A DNA stretch of 14,073 bases from JAKVAV01 sp047633195 (GCA_047633195.1 JBLIEU010000063.1:1-14073), one strand, 5' to 3'; counted from the stretch's first letter, positions 5,646-12,971 are shown. Numbers and translations: made by a program. Notes: generated by a model not told the origin, from the letters alone.

Positions 5646-7150
5646 ATGATCGGCCGAAATTCGAAATTTTCATCCAAATTGAAACTACTGATTGTTTTAG
5701 TATTCTCTTGTTCTATTCAGTGCGTTTTATCTCAAGCTAAGTGTGGCACCCAGTTCAAGAACCAAGAAGAAATAGAGAGCTATTTAGAGCGTCATAAGAA
5801 GTATTTGCAAAACAAAGGCGAAGGAAAAAGCACAATTTATGAAACCAAATTCATACCTGTTCATTGGCATTTTGCTGATAGTCCTTGGTACATTCCGTGG
5901 TCACCTCCATACAATGAAGCCCGGGCTGCTCTGGCAAGGGCAAATAATGCTTTTTCTGAAACAAATATTCGATTCTATGAATGTGGTATAAGCGTTATCG
6001 GGAGTGATGGCGACTGGTACTCTTTTGACGAGGTAACGGAGGAGGGTGCAATGGTTAATTCGCACAACATTCCGGGAGTCCTAATTGTATATGTCGTCGA
6101 TGAAATTGAGGCTGGAGGTTGCGGGTACGCAAATTTCCCAGATACCAATCCGAGTAAGAGTAACAATGGGAATAATTTTGTGGTGATGGATGTAGGCTGC
6201 ATGGACGAATCAGGGGACACCACATTAGAGCATGAATTCGGTCACTTTTTTGACATTGCACATACCCATGAGACTGTCTGGGGGCGGAATTAGTAGCCAG
6301 AACAGGGAGTACGGCCAATTGCACTACTGCAGGGGATCGATTTTGTGATACGCCTGCTGATCCAGATATCAGCGGAGATGTATCATCAAGTTGCGTTTAT
6401 ACGGGAGGTACAACAGATTCCAATGGTGCTATTTACGGGCCCTCTGCCACCAATATCATGTCGTACAGTAGGAAAGAATGTCGTGTGGATTTTACTCCGT
6501 CACAAATAGACAAGATGAACAATAGTGTATCACCTGATGGTGATTCTGATCGCAATAGTTTAACGTGTGCGGGTTGTTCTACAATTGATTTAAATGCTCT
6601 TTTGCCACCAAACCTTCCTTTTGTCGGATTTGTCGTTTCGTCTTATTTGTTGGCTGGCGAAATATTTAGCTCTGCGAATATCACGGCTTCTAATTCAACC
6701 GGTGATAATTTGGTTTTGGCTTCTACTGAACGGGTAGTCTTGACACCTGGTTTCTCTTTTAGTTCCGTTAATAACCCATCAATGAAATTTTACGCGGTAG
6801 TCGATGAATGCGGCGGCGGAGCAGCCTTGATCGATCAAGGAACTGGTACAAATAATCAGCCATTCCTATCTGAGCATAACACTTTCAGCACAGAAACCAA
6901 TAAGATCTATCCTAATCCAATTTCGGGTTTGGCATTTATGGAAGTCACCGCACTCAGAGAAACTGTAATTACTATTCGAGTTTTCGTCGCTCTCGGACGA
7001 CAAGTGATGGTCGAGGACAAAAGGCTGGTAAAAGGGGAAAATTCCATTCAGTTAAACACGGAAACGCTGAATCAAGGACTGTATTTGATCAATATTTCAG
7101 ATGTACACGGTTTGAATGAACCCTCAAACTCCAAAAAATCGATTAAATAA
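5646..7150 (+). pseudogene. Secreted M43-type zinc metalloprotease with T9SS tail, frameshifted
   Basis: The probable start is ATG 5646, giving a signal peptide (KLKLLIVLVFSCSIQCVLS). The catalytic core has HEFGHFFDIAH (residues 196-206), the metzincin HExxHxxxxxH zinc site with Asp in place of the usual Gly, then after a frame change DRFCDTPADPDISG and the Met-turn NIMSYSRKEC. A coathanger-stack module (ITASNSTGDN to FYAVVDEC) and a T9SS domain (YPNPISG, ALGRQVM, NQGLYLINIS) follow. Lesion 1: the G run at 6280-6284 is one base short (TGG GGG GCG GAA expected), giving TAG at 6291. Lesion 2: one A is missing near 7118-7120, so the expected TLKLQKID ending reads PSNSKKSIK. The D of the usual FDxLGR is V. 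The gene is fused in frame to the fiber gene upstream. Working protein is unlikely unless the indels are sequencing errors. Confidence 0.78.
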
Positions 7151-7187
7151 TCTTCTTCATAGGAAGACGGGTTAACCAACCCCTGAG

Positions 7188-7213
7188 AGCCGGCAGAAAT
7201 GCCAGCTTTTTTT
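7188..7213 (+). terminator. Rho-independent terminator after the M43 pseudogene
   Basis: AGCCGGC (7188-7194) pairs with GCCAGCT (7201-7207) around an AGAAAT loop with one C-A mismatch, and the U tract TTTTTTT ends at 7213. A second hairpin, GGGTT/AACCC, lies just before it at 7169-7182. Confidence 0.68.
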
Positions 7214-7490
7214 ATTCCTTGACCACCCTAACTGCGGAAGATGATGTGAATCAAACTGATTTTGAATCCGATATGGTCTTTTATTCCTTGGTTCTCATTT
7301 CTATTTATCTATATTTAACCTAACCAAATCGCTCGTTATGATCCCCTTAAATCAAACTACCGGTATTGGCCTGTCGTGCCGCACACCAATATTTCTGAAT
7401 TTTCCATTCCAAGATTCACCCTGATCATTCCTGCCCACATCTTGGGTGAAATGACACACAACCCACAACCGCTTAACCAAAATCTTACCA
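7214..7490. other. Intergenic leader region of the six-gene operon
   Basis: Together with the terminator this is the only gap over 300 bases between genes. It holds a candidate promoter at 7288-7317 and a 28-codon open frame (7338-7424) with no recognisable features. No tRNA, riboswitch or repeat was recognised. The long A/C-rich stretch before the ATG at 7491 has no Shine-Dalgarno sequence. Confidence 0.5.
7288..7317 (+). promoter_or_regulatory. Candidate promoter of the amidase operon
   Basis: TTG at 7288-7290 and TATATTTA at 7310-7317 match the Bacteroidota -33 and -7 elements (seven of eight at TAnnTTTG) with 19 bases between them. It implies a leader of about 165 bases, so a closer start cannot be excluded. 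Confidence 0.35.
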
Positions 7491-8342
7491 ATGAAAATTG
7501 ATTCATCCAAGCATGAGCTTACGGGAGAATCCGTCAAGGTTGATCTCACAAAAAAAAACACCAGACCTTTTGATTCGGGTCTTCCTGACTCTATCGTGAT
7601 CCATTATACGGCAGGAAGTTCGGCGTCGGGATCCGCTGCATGGCTAAAACGACCTGAGGTAAAAGCTTCGGCTCATATAGTGATCGAAAGGGATGGCTCC
7701 GTATTTCAAATTGTACCGTTCAATATCCAGTCGTGGCACGCAGGCGTGAGCGCCTACGGAGGAAGGTCGGGATACAATAAGTACTCCATTGGAATTGAAC
7801 TCGATAATGCGGGGTTTTTGACCAAAACAGGCAATGTTTATCAAGCTTCTTTCGGTCGGACATACACGGCCGATGAAGTACTCAAAGCAAAACACCAACA
7901 CGAAGGAAGGCAGCGGTACTGGCACACATACAGCGAAGCTCAGATGGATGCCTGTCGAGAAATTTGCGAGTTGCTTATCGATCAATACAAGATTAAGGAG
8001 ATCGTAGGTCACGATGAAATATCGCCCGGAAGAAAGCAAGATCCTGGCCCCGCTTTTCCAATGAATAAATTTAGAAATGAATTGCTTGAGTTAGCAGGTG
8101 GGCAGGCATCTGAATCTAGGCAAGATACGGAAGAGCCTCATCTTGAAATGCCAGGTAGGGTGGTAGCCTCTTCCTTAAATATCCGTGCGGATAGCTCCGG
8201 AACTTCTCCCAAGATTTCTCAACCGTTGAAGAATGGTCAAAAAGTAAAAATTCAAGAAGAAAAAGACGGATGGTACAAAGTTTCAACCGTGATAGAAGGC
8301 TGGGTGAGTAAAGCATTTATTCAAAGAGAGGACAATGACTAG
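7491..8342 (+). CDS. N-acetylmuramoyl-L-alanine amidase (Amidase_2/PGRP) with C-terminal SH3b domain
   Basis: The 283-residue protein cuts the bond between N-acetylmuramic acid and L-alanine in peptidoglycan. The amidase domain spans about residues 30-195: IVIHYTAGS with zinc ligand His38, SAHIVIERDG (a conserved PGRP strand), SWHAG, SIGIELDNAG, and IVGHDEISPGRKQDPGP with His174 and Asp184 as the remaining zinc ligands. All catalytic positions are present. Residues about 222-279 are a bacterial SH3 domain (VVASSLNIRADSS, KVKIQEEKDGWYKV, GWVSKAFI), which would bind cell wall. No signal peptide is seen at the ATG chosen, so export by lysis, by a membrane partner or by an unseen route is needed, as with phage endolysins. 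It is the first gene of a + strand operon and overlaps the next gene by 8 bases. Confidence 0.92.
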   Translation: MKIDSSKHELTGESVKVDLTKKNTRPFDSGLPDSIVIHYTAGSSASGSAAWLKRPEVKASAHIVIERDGSVFQIVPFNIQSWHAGVSAYGGRSGYNKYSIGIELDNAGFLTKTGNVYQASFGRTYTADEVLKAKHQHEGRQRYWHTYSEAQMDACREICELLIDQYKIKEIVGHDEISPGRKQDPGPAFPMNKFRNELLELAGGQASESRQDTEEPHLEMPGRVVASSLNIRADSSGTSPKISQPLKNGQKVKIQEEKDGWYKVSTVIEGWVSKAFIQREDND

Positions 8343-9138
8343 TGCCCTCCGTTTCGTCATTATTCTGCTGTTAGTATTCGGAGTCGTGCTGTTTGCCAAG
8401 CGGCCTGATTTGTTGCAAGATGTTTGGCTCTGGATTATTGGACTCATTGGTTTAATAGTAAAACTATTTGAAAGGGTTTGGGATTTTATTGAAGAAAAGT
8501 TCAAGCCGAAGCCAGAGCCTATTCCCTTGGTAGCGGTCAATACAACTGCTCAACCCATGGCCTTTCAACCCAATCCTGCAGCTGCCCAAAGATCAAGCGA
8601 CAACCGCACGATTGAGGATTTTCCAAAACCCGTTTTCAAGGGAATCACAATGGAGCTCAAGCGAATGCAAGATGATGGTAATTCAACGCTGGGTGTTCTT
8701 TCTCTAAACGGGGAATTTTATTGTTACACCTTAGAAGATACCCACCGCGACGTGAAGCTAAAAGGCAAAACACGCATATCGGCAGGGGAGTACGTAATTG
8801 ATTTCAATGAGCACCTTACCAATATGACCAAGCGCTACCGCGAGAGTGAGTTTTCCAGCGAATGGTTCACGTTTCACTTGCATTTGAAAAACGTACCTGA
8901 CTTTGAAGGAGTATACATCCACAACGGAGGGTCTCATGAACATACGGATGGGTGTATTTTGGTTTCCACCGATTATGTCGAAAAGACCGACCATGCGCCG
9001 CTGACCTTCACAAATTCAAGAAACACTTTTAAGCGTTTATACATCAAACTCAAACAGCATTTGGATGCAGGAATCCGCGTACGCATCATTATTCGGGACG
9101 AACCAACCCACCAAATGCCAAACCCTTTGCTATCATGA
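8335..9138 (+). CDS. Membrane-anchored DUF5675 protein
   Basis: The 267-residue protein starts at an ATG inside the end of the amidase gene (ATGACTAG). Residues 5-21 and 30-46 are two hydrophobic helices, then a basic, Pro-rich linker to about 100. The C-terminal part fits DUF5675, a domain common in phages and prophages: MELKRMQDDGNSTLGVLSL, EFYCYTLED, ISAGEYVIDF, then VPDFEGVYIHNGGSHEHTDG leading to CILVS. His196 and Cys207 in the last segment recall the His...Cys layout of L,D-transpeptidase-like enzymes; a catalytic role is only a suggestion. DUF5675 proteins are usually short soluble proteins, so the double membrane anchor is unusual. It ends in a 4-base ATGA overlap with the next gene. 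Confidence 0.8.
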   Translation: MTSALRFVIILLLVFGVVLFAKRPDLLQDVWLWIIGLIGLIVKLFERVWDFIEEKFKPKPEPIPLVAVNTTAQPMAFQPNPAAAQRSSDNRTIEDFPKPVFKGITMELKRMQDDGNSTLGVLSLNGEFYCYTLEDTHRDVKLKGKTRISAGEYVIDFNEHLTNMTKRYRESEFSSEWFTFHLHLKNVPDFEGVYIHNGGSHEHTDGCILVSTDYVEKTDHAPLTFTNSRNTFKRLYIKLKQHLDAGIRVRIIIRDEPTHQMPNPLLS

Positions 9139-9872
9139 ACGACATCGAAATAAAACAAGAAGTACAAAACGAGAAGAAGTCGATGAACTGGCTTTTCATT
9201 GTATGCATCGCTACTGCAGTGGTTTTGCTAATTGCCAGCCTTGTATTTGCAGGAATTCACATTATGACGAAAGATGGTGGAACCATTTTTCACTTTTCGG
9301 CTATTTGTATTTTGACAGTTTGGATAGCTATGCTTATTGGTTATTATGCTTGGGCCGTTTATTTCTACAACATCAATCTAGGACTGACCAATGAAGATTG
9401 GGCTGAAGCTCGGATCCAAAAGAGAATTGACCCCAACTACGAAGAAAGATCCGAAAATCCCAATAAGGAGCACACTCTCGGATTGCCTCCGGGAACTGTG
9501 CGAGGCACGCTTACACTCACACTTATGGTGGCGGCCCTCGCGCTGACCATCGCCTATATGGGCGAGGCGAACAGCTTGGAGAACAACCAGTTTTTCATCG
9601 ACAACTTCGATTTTTTCAAGCAGGCATTCCTTATGATGATCGCCTTCTACTTTGGTAGCAAGTCATTGGAATACATTTCGAAAACGAGCAGAGAGAAAGA
9701 GGTGGAACTCACCAAGCAAACTAAATTTCGAGCTGAGGCAGCCTCAACTCCCGAAACCGTAGATATCAACGTGGAGAATATCGAGACAGATACGGTAGAA
9801 TTTGATTCTGAGTTTGATGGAGATATTCTTCAGCCCGAATCAGAATATGACAAAGAAGGCTCAGTCGGATAA
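9135..9872 (+). CDS. Four-helix membrane protein with GLPPG-TVRG motif
   Basis: No named family was recognised. The 245 residues hold four probable membrane helices at about 19-44, 53-80, 123-142 and 161-176. Between helices 2 and 3 lies a charged loop (NEDWAEARIQKRIDPNYEER) followed by LGLPPGTVRGTLTLTLM, and helix 4 contains MMIAFYFGSKSLEY. The G-L-P-x-G-x-VR plus FYFGS pair occurs, as I recall, in other small uncharacterised bacterial membrane proteins. The C-terminal 65 residues are hydrophilic and strongly acidic at the end (NVENIETDTVEFDSEFDGD), a likely cytoplasmic tail. The start overlaps the DUF5675 stop (ATGA), and the end overlaps the next gene by 26 bases. A role as membrane platform for the operon is inference. 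Confidence 0.8.
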   Translation: MNDIEIKQEVQNEKKSMNWLFIVCIATAVVLLIASLVFAGIHIMTKDGGTIFHFSAICILTVWIAMLIGYYAWAVYFYNINLGLTNEDWAEARIQKRIDPNYEERSENPNKEHTLGLPPGTVRGTLTLTLMVAALALTIAYMGEANSLENNQFFIDNFDFFKQAFLMMIAFYFGSKSLEYISKTSREKEVELTKQTKFRAEAASTPETVDINVENIETDTVEFDSEFDGDILQPESEYDKEGSVG

Positions 9873-10488
9873 TCAGGTGAAACGATTCGTCCTCATATCG
9901 ATTTCCATTCTCTTCTTGCTCGGATGCAAGGAAGACAAGCGCTACTTGGTAGTGAGCAAGGTGAAGAGCACTTGCGCTCTGGCAACCACCGAAACCATCA
10001 TCGATAAGGTGGTGATCGGATACAAAGAAAAGCGCACCTTCTTTCGACTTTTTGCCTTAGGCGAAGCATCTTTTCTAGCTGAAACGGAGGCCACAATAAA
10101 GACTGGAGTGCGTTTAGAAAAGATCATGCCCGAAGATGTCATCATCAAAGGTGACCGCATTGAGCTAAAACTACCAGCTGTGGAAGTGCTGAATTTCGAC
10201 TATCCTTTTGAAGCCGTTCGCGTGAATGAAGTCGCATCGAGAAATGCACTCTTCAACCAAGTGACTGTCGAAGATGAAGAGATGTTTTTGCGAATGGCTG
10301 AATCTGATATTCGTAAACACCTCGAATACACAGGTATTGTGAAGCAAACTCAAGACAATGTGCGTAGTATGCTCATGGGAATTTTGACCCAACTCGGTTA
10401 CGAAGAGATTTACATCGATTTTAAAAGCGATGACTTGATTCAGCAAATTGTTATTCCTCAAGAACTTCTATCCAAAGACGATGACTAA
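9847..10488 (+). CDS. DUF4230 lipoprotein
   Basis: ATG 9847 was chosen over in-frame ATG 9802 because it puts a lipoprotein signal at the N-terminus: basic start, hydrophobic FVLISISILF, and the lipobox LLGC with Cys27, followed by KEDKRY. The 213-residue product is therefore lipid-anchored, facing the periplasm or the cell surface. The rest resembles DUF4230: a strand SKVKSTCALATTETIIDKVV, FLAETEATIKTGVRLEKIMP, IELKLPAVEVLNF, and a helical end with ESDIRKHLEYTGIVKQTQDN and a final ILTQLGYEEIYIDF. The domain has no known function; its fold pattern (strands plus long helix) recalls SPFH/band-7-like membrane proteins only loosely. It overlaps the following DUF4230 gene by 8 bases (ATGACTAA). 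Confidence 0.82.
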   Translation: MTKKAQSDNQVKRFVLISISILFLLGCKEDKRYLVVSKVKSTCALATTETIIDKVVIGYKEKRTFFRLFALGEASFLAETEATIKTGVRLEKIMPEDVIIKGDRIELKLPAVEVLNFDYPFEAVRVNEVASRNALFNQVTVEDEEMFLRMAESDIRKHLEYTGIVKQTQDNVRSMLMGILTQLGYEEIYIDFKSDDLIQQIVIPQELLSKDDD

Positions 10489-11980
10489 GGTTTGGACTTT
10501 CATAGCGTCTTTAATCGGTCAAATTATCCTCGCGGTTGCTATAGTGGGATTATTGGCTTTTTTCAATCCTGGGGACATCTTTTCGAGTACCAAGCACACG
10601 CTGAAGAATACACCGATTTTAGTGCGATCTATGAAGCAAATTGGCCAGATAATAACCGCTGAGTACTACGGTGAAACGGTTGCTGACAATTTTACTGTGA
10701 TCGAAATGGATTCAGTTGAAAAAGAAAATGAATTGCTCGCGGTGGTCGAATCCAACGATCGTTTCGCCGAGGAGATTGCAGAAATGAGAGATGCTCGAAA
10801 GAATCTGCCAAGCAATAAGAGGAAACTCGAAGAGCTTTACCTAGCGACATATTCTACTATTGGCGATAGTCCCGATGCTCAGGTTTTACTTCAATTCTAT
10901 TTGGAAAAACACAACAAGTCCGATCGAAAAAGACTGCTACACTATTTGGTGAAAACCAAGAAGGGAAGGGGAGCACAGGTTGGTGATAAGCAAGGTATTG
11001 CAAAACATTTGGAAGGGGCATACGCTAAATCCAATTCACCCGGAAAGGTGAGGAAGAAAGAGCTACTCGTCATTGTTGGACGCGGCTGGGTAAAAGCTGG
11101 TTATGATTTCGGCGAGTTTGATCCAGACAATTTCATCTATTCGGAAAGTCAACAAAGAATTTACATCAGCGGGATGTCTCCTTTTATGGAAGTCACCATG
11201 AATCCTTGGTTTATCCCTGAGAAAGGAGTCGAGGGGTTTGAATTTATCATGATGGGTAGAGATGCTGAGCACAACCGCGAAACCGTTTTGGAGACGAAGA
11301 AAAAATGCAAAGTAAAACTCATCAAACAAGCCGAAGACCGCGAGATTTTTCAAAAGGCTAGAAAAAATGCTGAGGAAAATCTGCGCGCATTTATCTCATT
11401 AATGATGGATGTGGAGATTGCGTCAGTTCAAATTCACGAAAGTCTGATCGACTCTTACCGCAACTTTTTTGCAGAAGATGACTCTTTGAGCCTCGATGAA
11501 TTCAGAATCATCGAAATAGAATTCTTAAAGAATGGATTTAAGGACACCCTGTCGGGCAATGGCCTGCGAGAATTTCAATCCTTTGAAAACTACCTTACGT
11601 GGATACACAAAAACGCAGTCGTGCGCTATTCAAAGCAAGGCTTTGTGGAGCAAATCGCGAATGATGGCTTTTTGGACTTATCTGAATTGGCGCAGTTGCA
11701 AGAACTAACCGTTACTTCCTTTGACAGTCTATGGTACGGTGCTTTGAAACTGGAGCAAGAGATGGCAATGGGAAACCGCATTCATTTCTTGAAGGCTCAA
11801 CAGGACAGTGTGCTGCCTATACAAGACTTGAGGGACAGTATAGCAGTTGACTTGGTGAAACAGATTCGTGGAGTTCAACTGAATGTCAACGATACCTTGA
11901 GAACGAATATTGACCGAAATTTGATTATGGAAATGATCGAACAAAGCCTCGGGAACTTCAATGCTGTTCGGTCGCCATAG
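10481..11980 (+). CDS. Large DUF4230-type membrane-anchored protein
   Basis: ATG 10481 is preferred over ATG 10448 because it gives the 8-base ATGACTAA overlap seen at another junction of this operon and places the membrane helix (residues 5-28, ending LLAFFNPGDIF) at the N-terminus. The 499-residue protein has a DUF4230-like core split by an insertion. ILVRSMKQIGQIITAEYYGE leads into about 120 mostly helical, charged residues (80-190). The core then resumes with KELLVIVGRGWVKAGYDFGE, YSESQQRIYISGMSPFMEV and a helix-rich tail from REIFQKARKNAEENL. The last 170 residues match no family I can name. A second DUF4230 protein directly before it suggests the two pair with each other. Function is unknown; it is probably a bitopic inner-membrane protein with a periplasmic bulk. 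Confidence 0.8.
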   Translation: MTKVWTFIASLIGQIILAVAIVGLLAFFNPGDIFSSTKHTLKNTPILVRSMKQIGQIITAEYYGETVADNFTVIEMDSVEKENELLAVVESNDRFAEEIAEMRDARKNLPSNKRKLEELYLATYSTIGDSPDAQVLLQFYLEKHNKSDRKRLLHYLVKTKKGRGAQVGDKQGIAKHLEGAYAKSNSPGKVRKKELLVIVGRGWVKAGYDFGEFDPDNFIYSESQQRIYISGMSPFMEVTMNPWFIPEKGVEGFEFIMMGRDAEHNRETVLETKKKCKVKLIKQAEDREIFQKARKNAEENLRAFISLMMDVEIASVQIHESLIDSYRNFFAEDDSLSLDEFRIIEIEFLKNGFKDTLSGNGLREFQSFENYLTWIHKNAVVRYSKQGFVEQIANDGFLDLSELAQLQELTVTSFDSLWYGALKLEQEMAMGNRIHFLKAQQDSVLPIQDLRDSIAVDLVKQIRGVQLNVNDTLRTNIDRNLIMEMIEQSLGNFNAVRSP

Positions 11981-12014
11981 CATTTGCGGTCATTCTAAAT
12001 TAATCTAAACGACA

Positions 12015-12971
12015 ATGCCAACGATTCTAGACACCCCGCCACCTGATGTTCAAACAGAAATAGACGAGCTCAAAAATGACCTCGATTTTAATTTACCGCG
12101 AAAAGAGCTTGATAGAAACTTGCTCATTGCCACTTGGAATATCCGAGAGTTCGGTGGGTTGACTGAAGAGTGGAATGGCGATGAACACACGCCCAAGAGA
12201 GACTTGCATTCCCTTCTTCTCATTGCCGAAATCGTCAAGCGGTTTGATATAGTAGCAATGCAAGAAGTCACGGGAAAACTCAAAGCATTGAGACACTTGC
12301 TCAAAGTTCTTGGTGAGCATTGGAGTTTCATACTGACCGATGTCAGTAAAGGGTCATCTGGAAATGACGAGCGCCTGGCCTACGTCTATGATAGTAGAAA
12401 AGTTCAGCTATCTGGATTGGCTTGCGAGCTTGTGACCCCCAACGAAGAGATGGATAATATAGCCGAGGGAGCGTTTAACAGACAGTTTTCCAGAACGCCT
12501 TACGCGGTGAGTTTTAAATCAGGAGGAAAGACTTTCATACTAATTACTGCCCATATTCTCTATGGAAAAGGTCCCGAGGAGCGTGAACCTGAGCTAGCCG
12601 CCATTGCCGAATGGTTAAAACAGTGGTCTGGTGATATCAATGCTTTTGACCAAAGCCTTATTCTTTTAGGAGATTTCAATATTGACAGGGCAGGGGACCC
12701 ACGTTACGAAGCATTTGTGTCTACAGGTCTTCATATACCTGATGACCTTACCAAGGTGAGGAGAATGATCTATGAGAAAAGTGTGAAGTACTACGATCAA
12801 CTGGCTTGGTTTAAAAATGAAGATGGCGAGGATAAAATCTCACTCAAATATGCTCGTGGCGGAGCTTATGATTTCACTGGTATTGCCTTAAACAGTCGAA
12901 ACTACACGAACAACAGTCTTTCGTGGAGAATGTCTGACCACCTACCCTTATGGGGAGAGTTCTTAGTCTGA
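12015..12971 (+). CDS. Endonuclease/exonuclease/phosphatase-family enzyme
   Basis: The 318-residue protein has the full DNase I-like EEP active site: IATWNIREFG with Asn42, VAMQEV with Glu84, ITAHILYG with His180, LILLGDFNID with Asp220 and Asn222, and MSDHLPLWGEF with Asp308 and His309. It should be a Mg-dependent phosphodiesterase or nuclease. Whether the substrate is DNA, RNA or a phospholipid or inositol phosphate cannot be told. No signal peptide or membrane helix is seen. The first 33 residues are a charged extension (EIDELKNDLDFNLPRKELDR). It lies 34 bases after the DUF4230 gene with no terminator between them, so it is the likely last gene of the operon, but the gap is larger than at the other junctions. 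A free-standing unit is possible. Confidence 0.9.
   Translation: MPTILDTPPPDVQTEIDELKNDLDFNLPRKELDRNLLIATWNIREFGGLTEEWNGDEHTPKRDLHSLLLIAEIVKRFDIVAMQEVTGKLKALRHLLKVLGEHWSFILTDVSKGSSGNDERLAYVYDSRKVQLSGLACELVTPNEEMDNIAEGAFNRQFSRTPYAVSFKSGGKTFILITAHILYGKGPEEREPELAAIAEWLKQWSGDINAFDQSLILLGDFNIDRAGDPRYEAFVSTGLHIPDDLTKVRRMIYEKSVKYYDQLAWFKNEDGEDKISLKYARGGAYDFTGIALNSRNYTNNSLSWRMSDHLPLWGEFLV

Larger units (their letters stand above)
3960..5649 (+). pseudogene. Tail-fiber-domain-like protein, 5'-truncated and frameshifted
   Basis: Conceptual reassembly gives about 560 residues. It starts with two 60-residue repeats (3966-4324) and a third, partial unit, then four NVGIGTTNP-x-x-KLHV type motifs, and ends in a Bacteroidota C-terminal module: SFPDYVFKADYDLMSLTEVD, then HLPNMPTEAEV, NLGEMNVKLVEKVEELTHHL and a coiled coil. 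This type of protein is a secreted or surface trimeric fiber, related to phage tail-fiber ends. The reading frame is broken twice: a base is missing near 4053 (TGA follows at 4056) and one is extra near 4339 (TTCGGGAGGT where TTCGGAGGT fits, restoring FGGPDYEFRG). The start is lost at the join near 3960. At the 3' end the frame runs on through A8 into the protease gene. Function is probably lost. Confidence 0.72.

Noticed and set aside
5639..5649. Programmed frameshifting at A8
   Set aside because: No downstream stem or pseudoknot was evident, and other homopolymer indels nearby make decay or sequencing error more likely.
3960..7150. Intact prophage or tailocin remnant based on the fiber-like gene
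   Set aside because: No capsid, portal, terminase, sheath, baseplate or integrase gene is visible; such fiber proteins are also common as ordinary Bacteroidota surface proteins.
7338..7424. 28-codon open frame in the leader of the operon, possible leader peptide
   Set aside because: No signal, no repeated codons, no ribosome signal and no attenuator hairpin before the amidase start.
9065..9394. 109-residue open frame across the junction of two operon genes
   Set aside because: It overlaps two well-supported genes in another frame and is rich in Cys and His without a pattern, as shadow frames are.
9802..9846. Longer N-terminus for the DUF4230 lipoprotein
   Set aside because: It would put 15 extra residues before the lipoprotein signal; ATG 9847 gives a proper signal sequence.
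10448..10480. Longer N-terminus for the large DUF4230 protein
   Set aside because: It overlaps the previous gene deeply and adds 11 residues before the membrane helix; ATG 10481 gives the short overlap typical of this operon.
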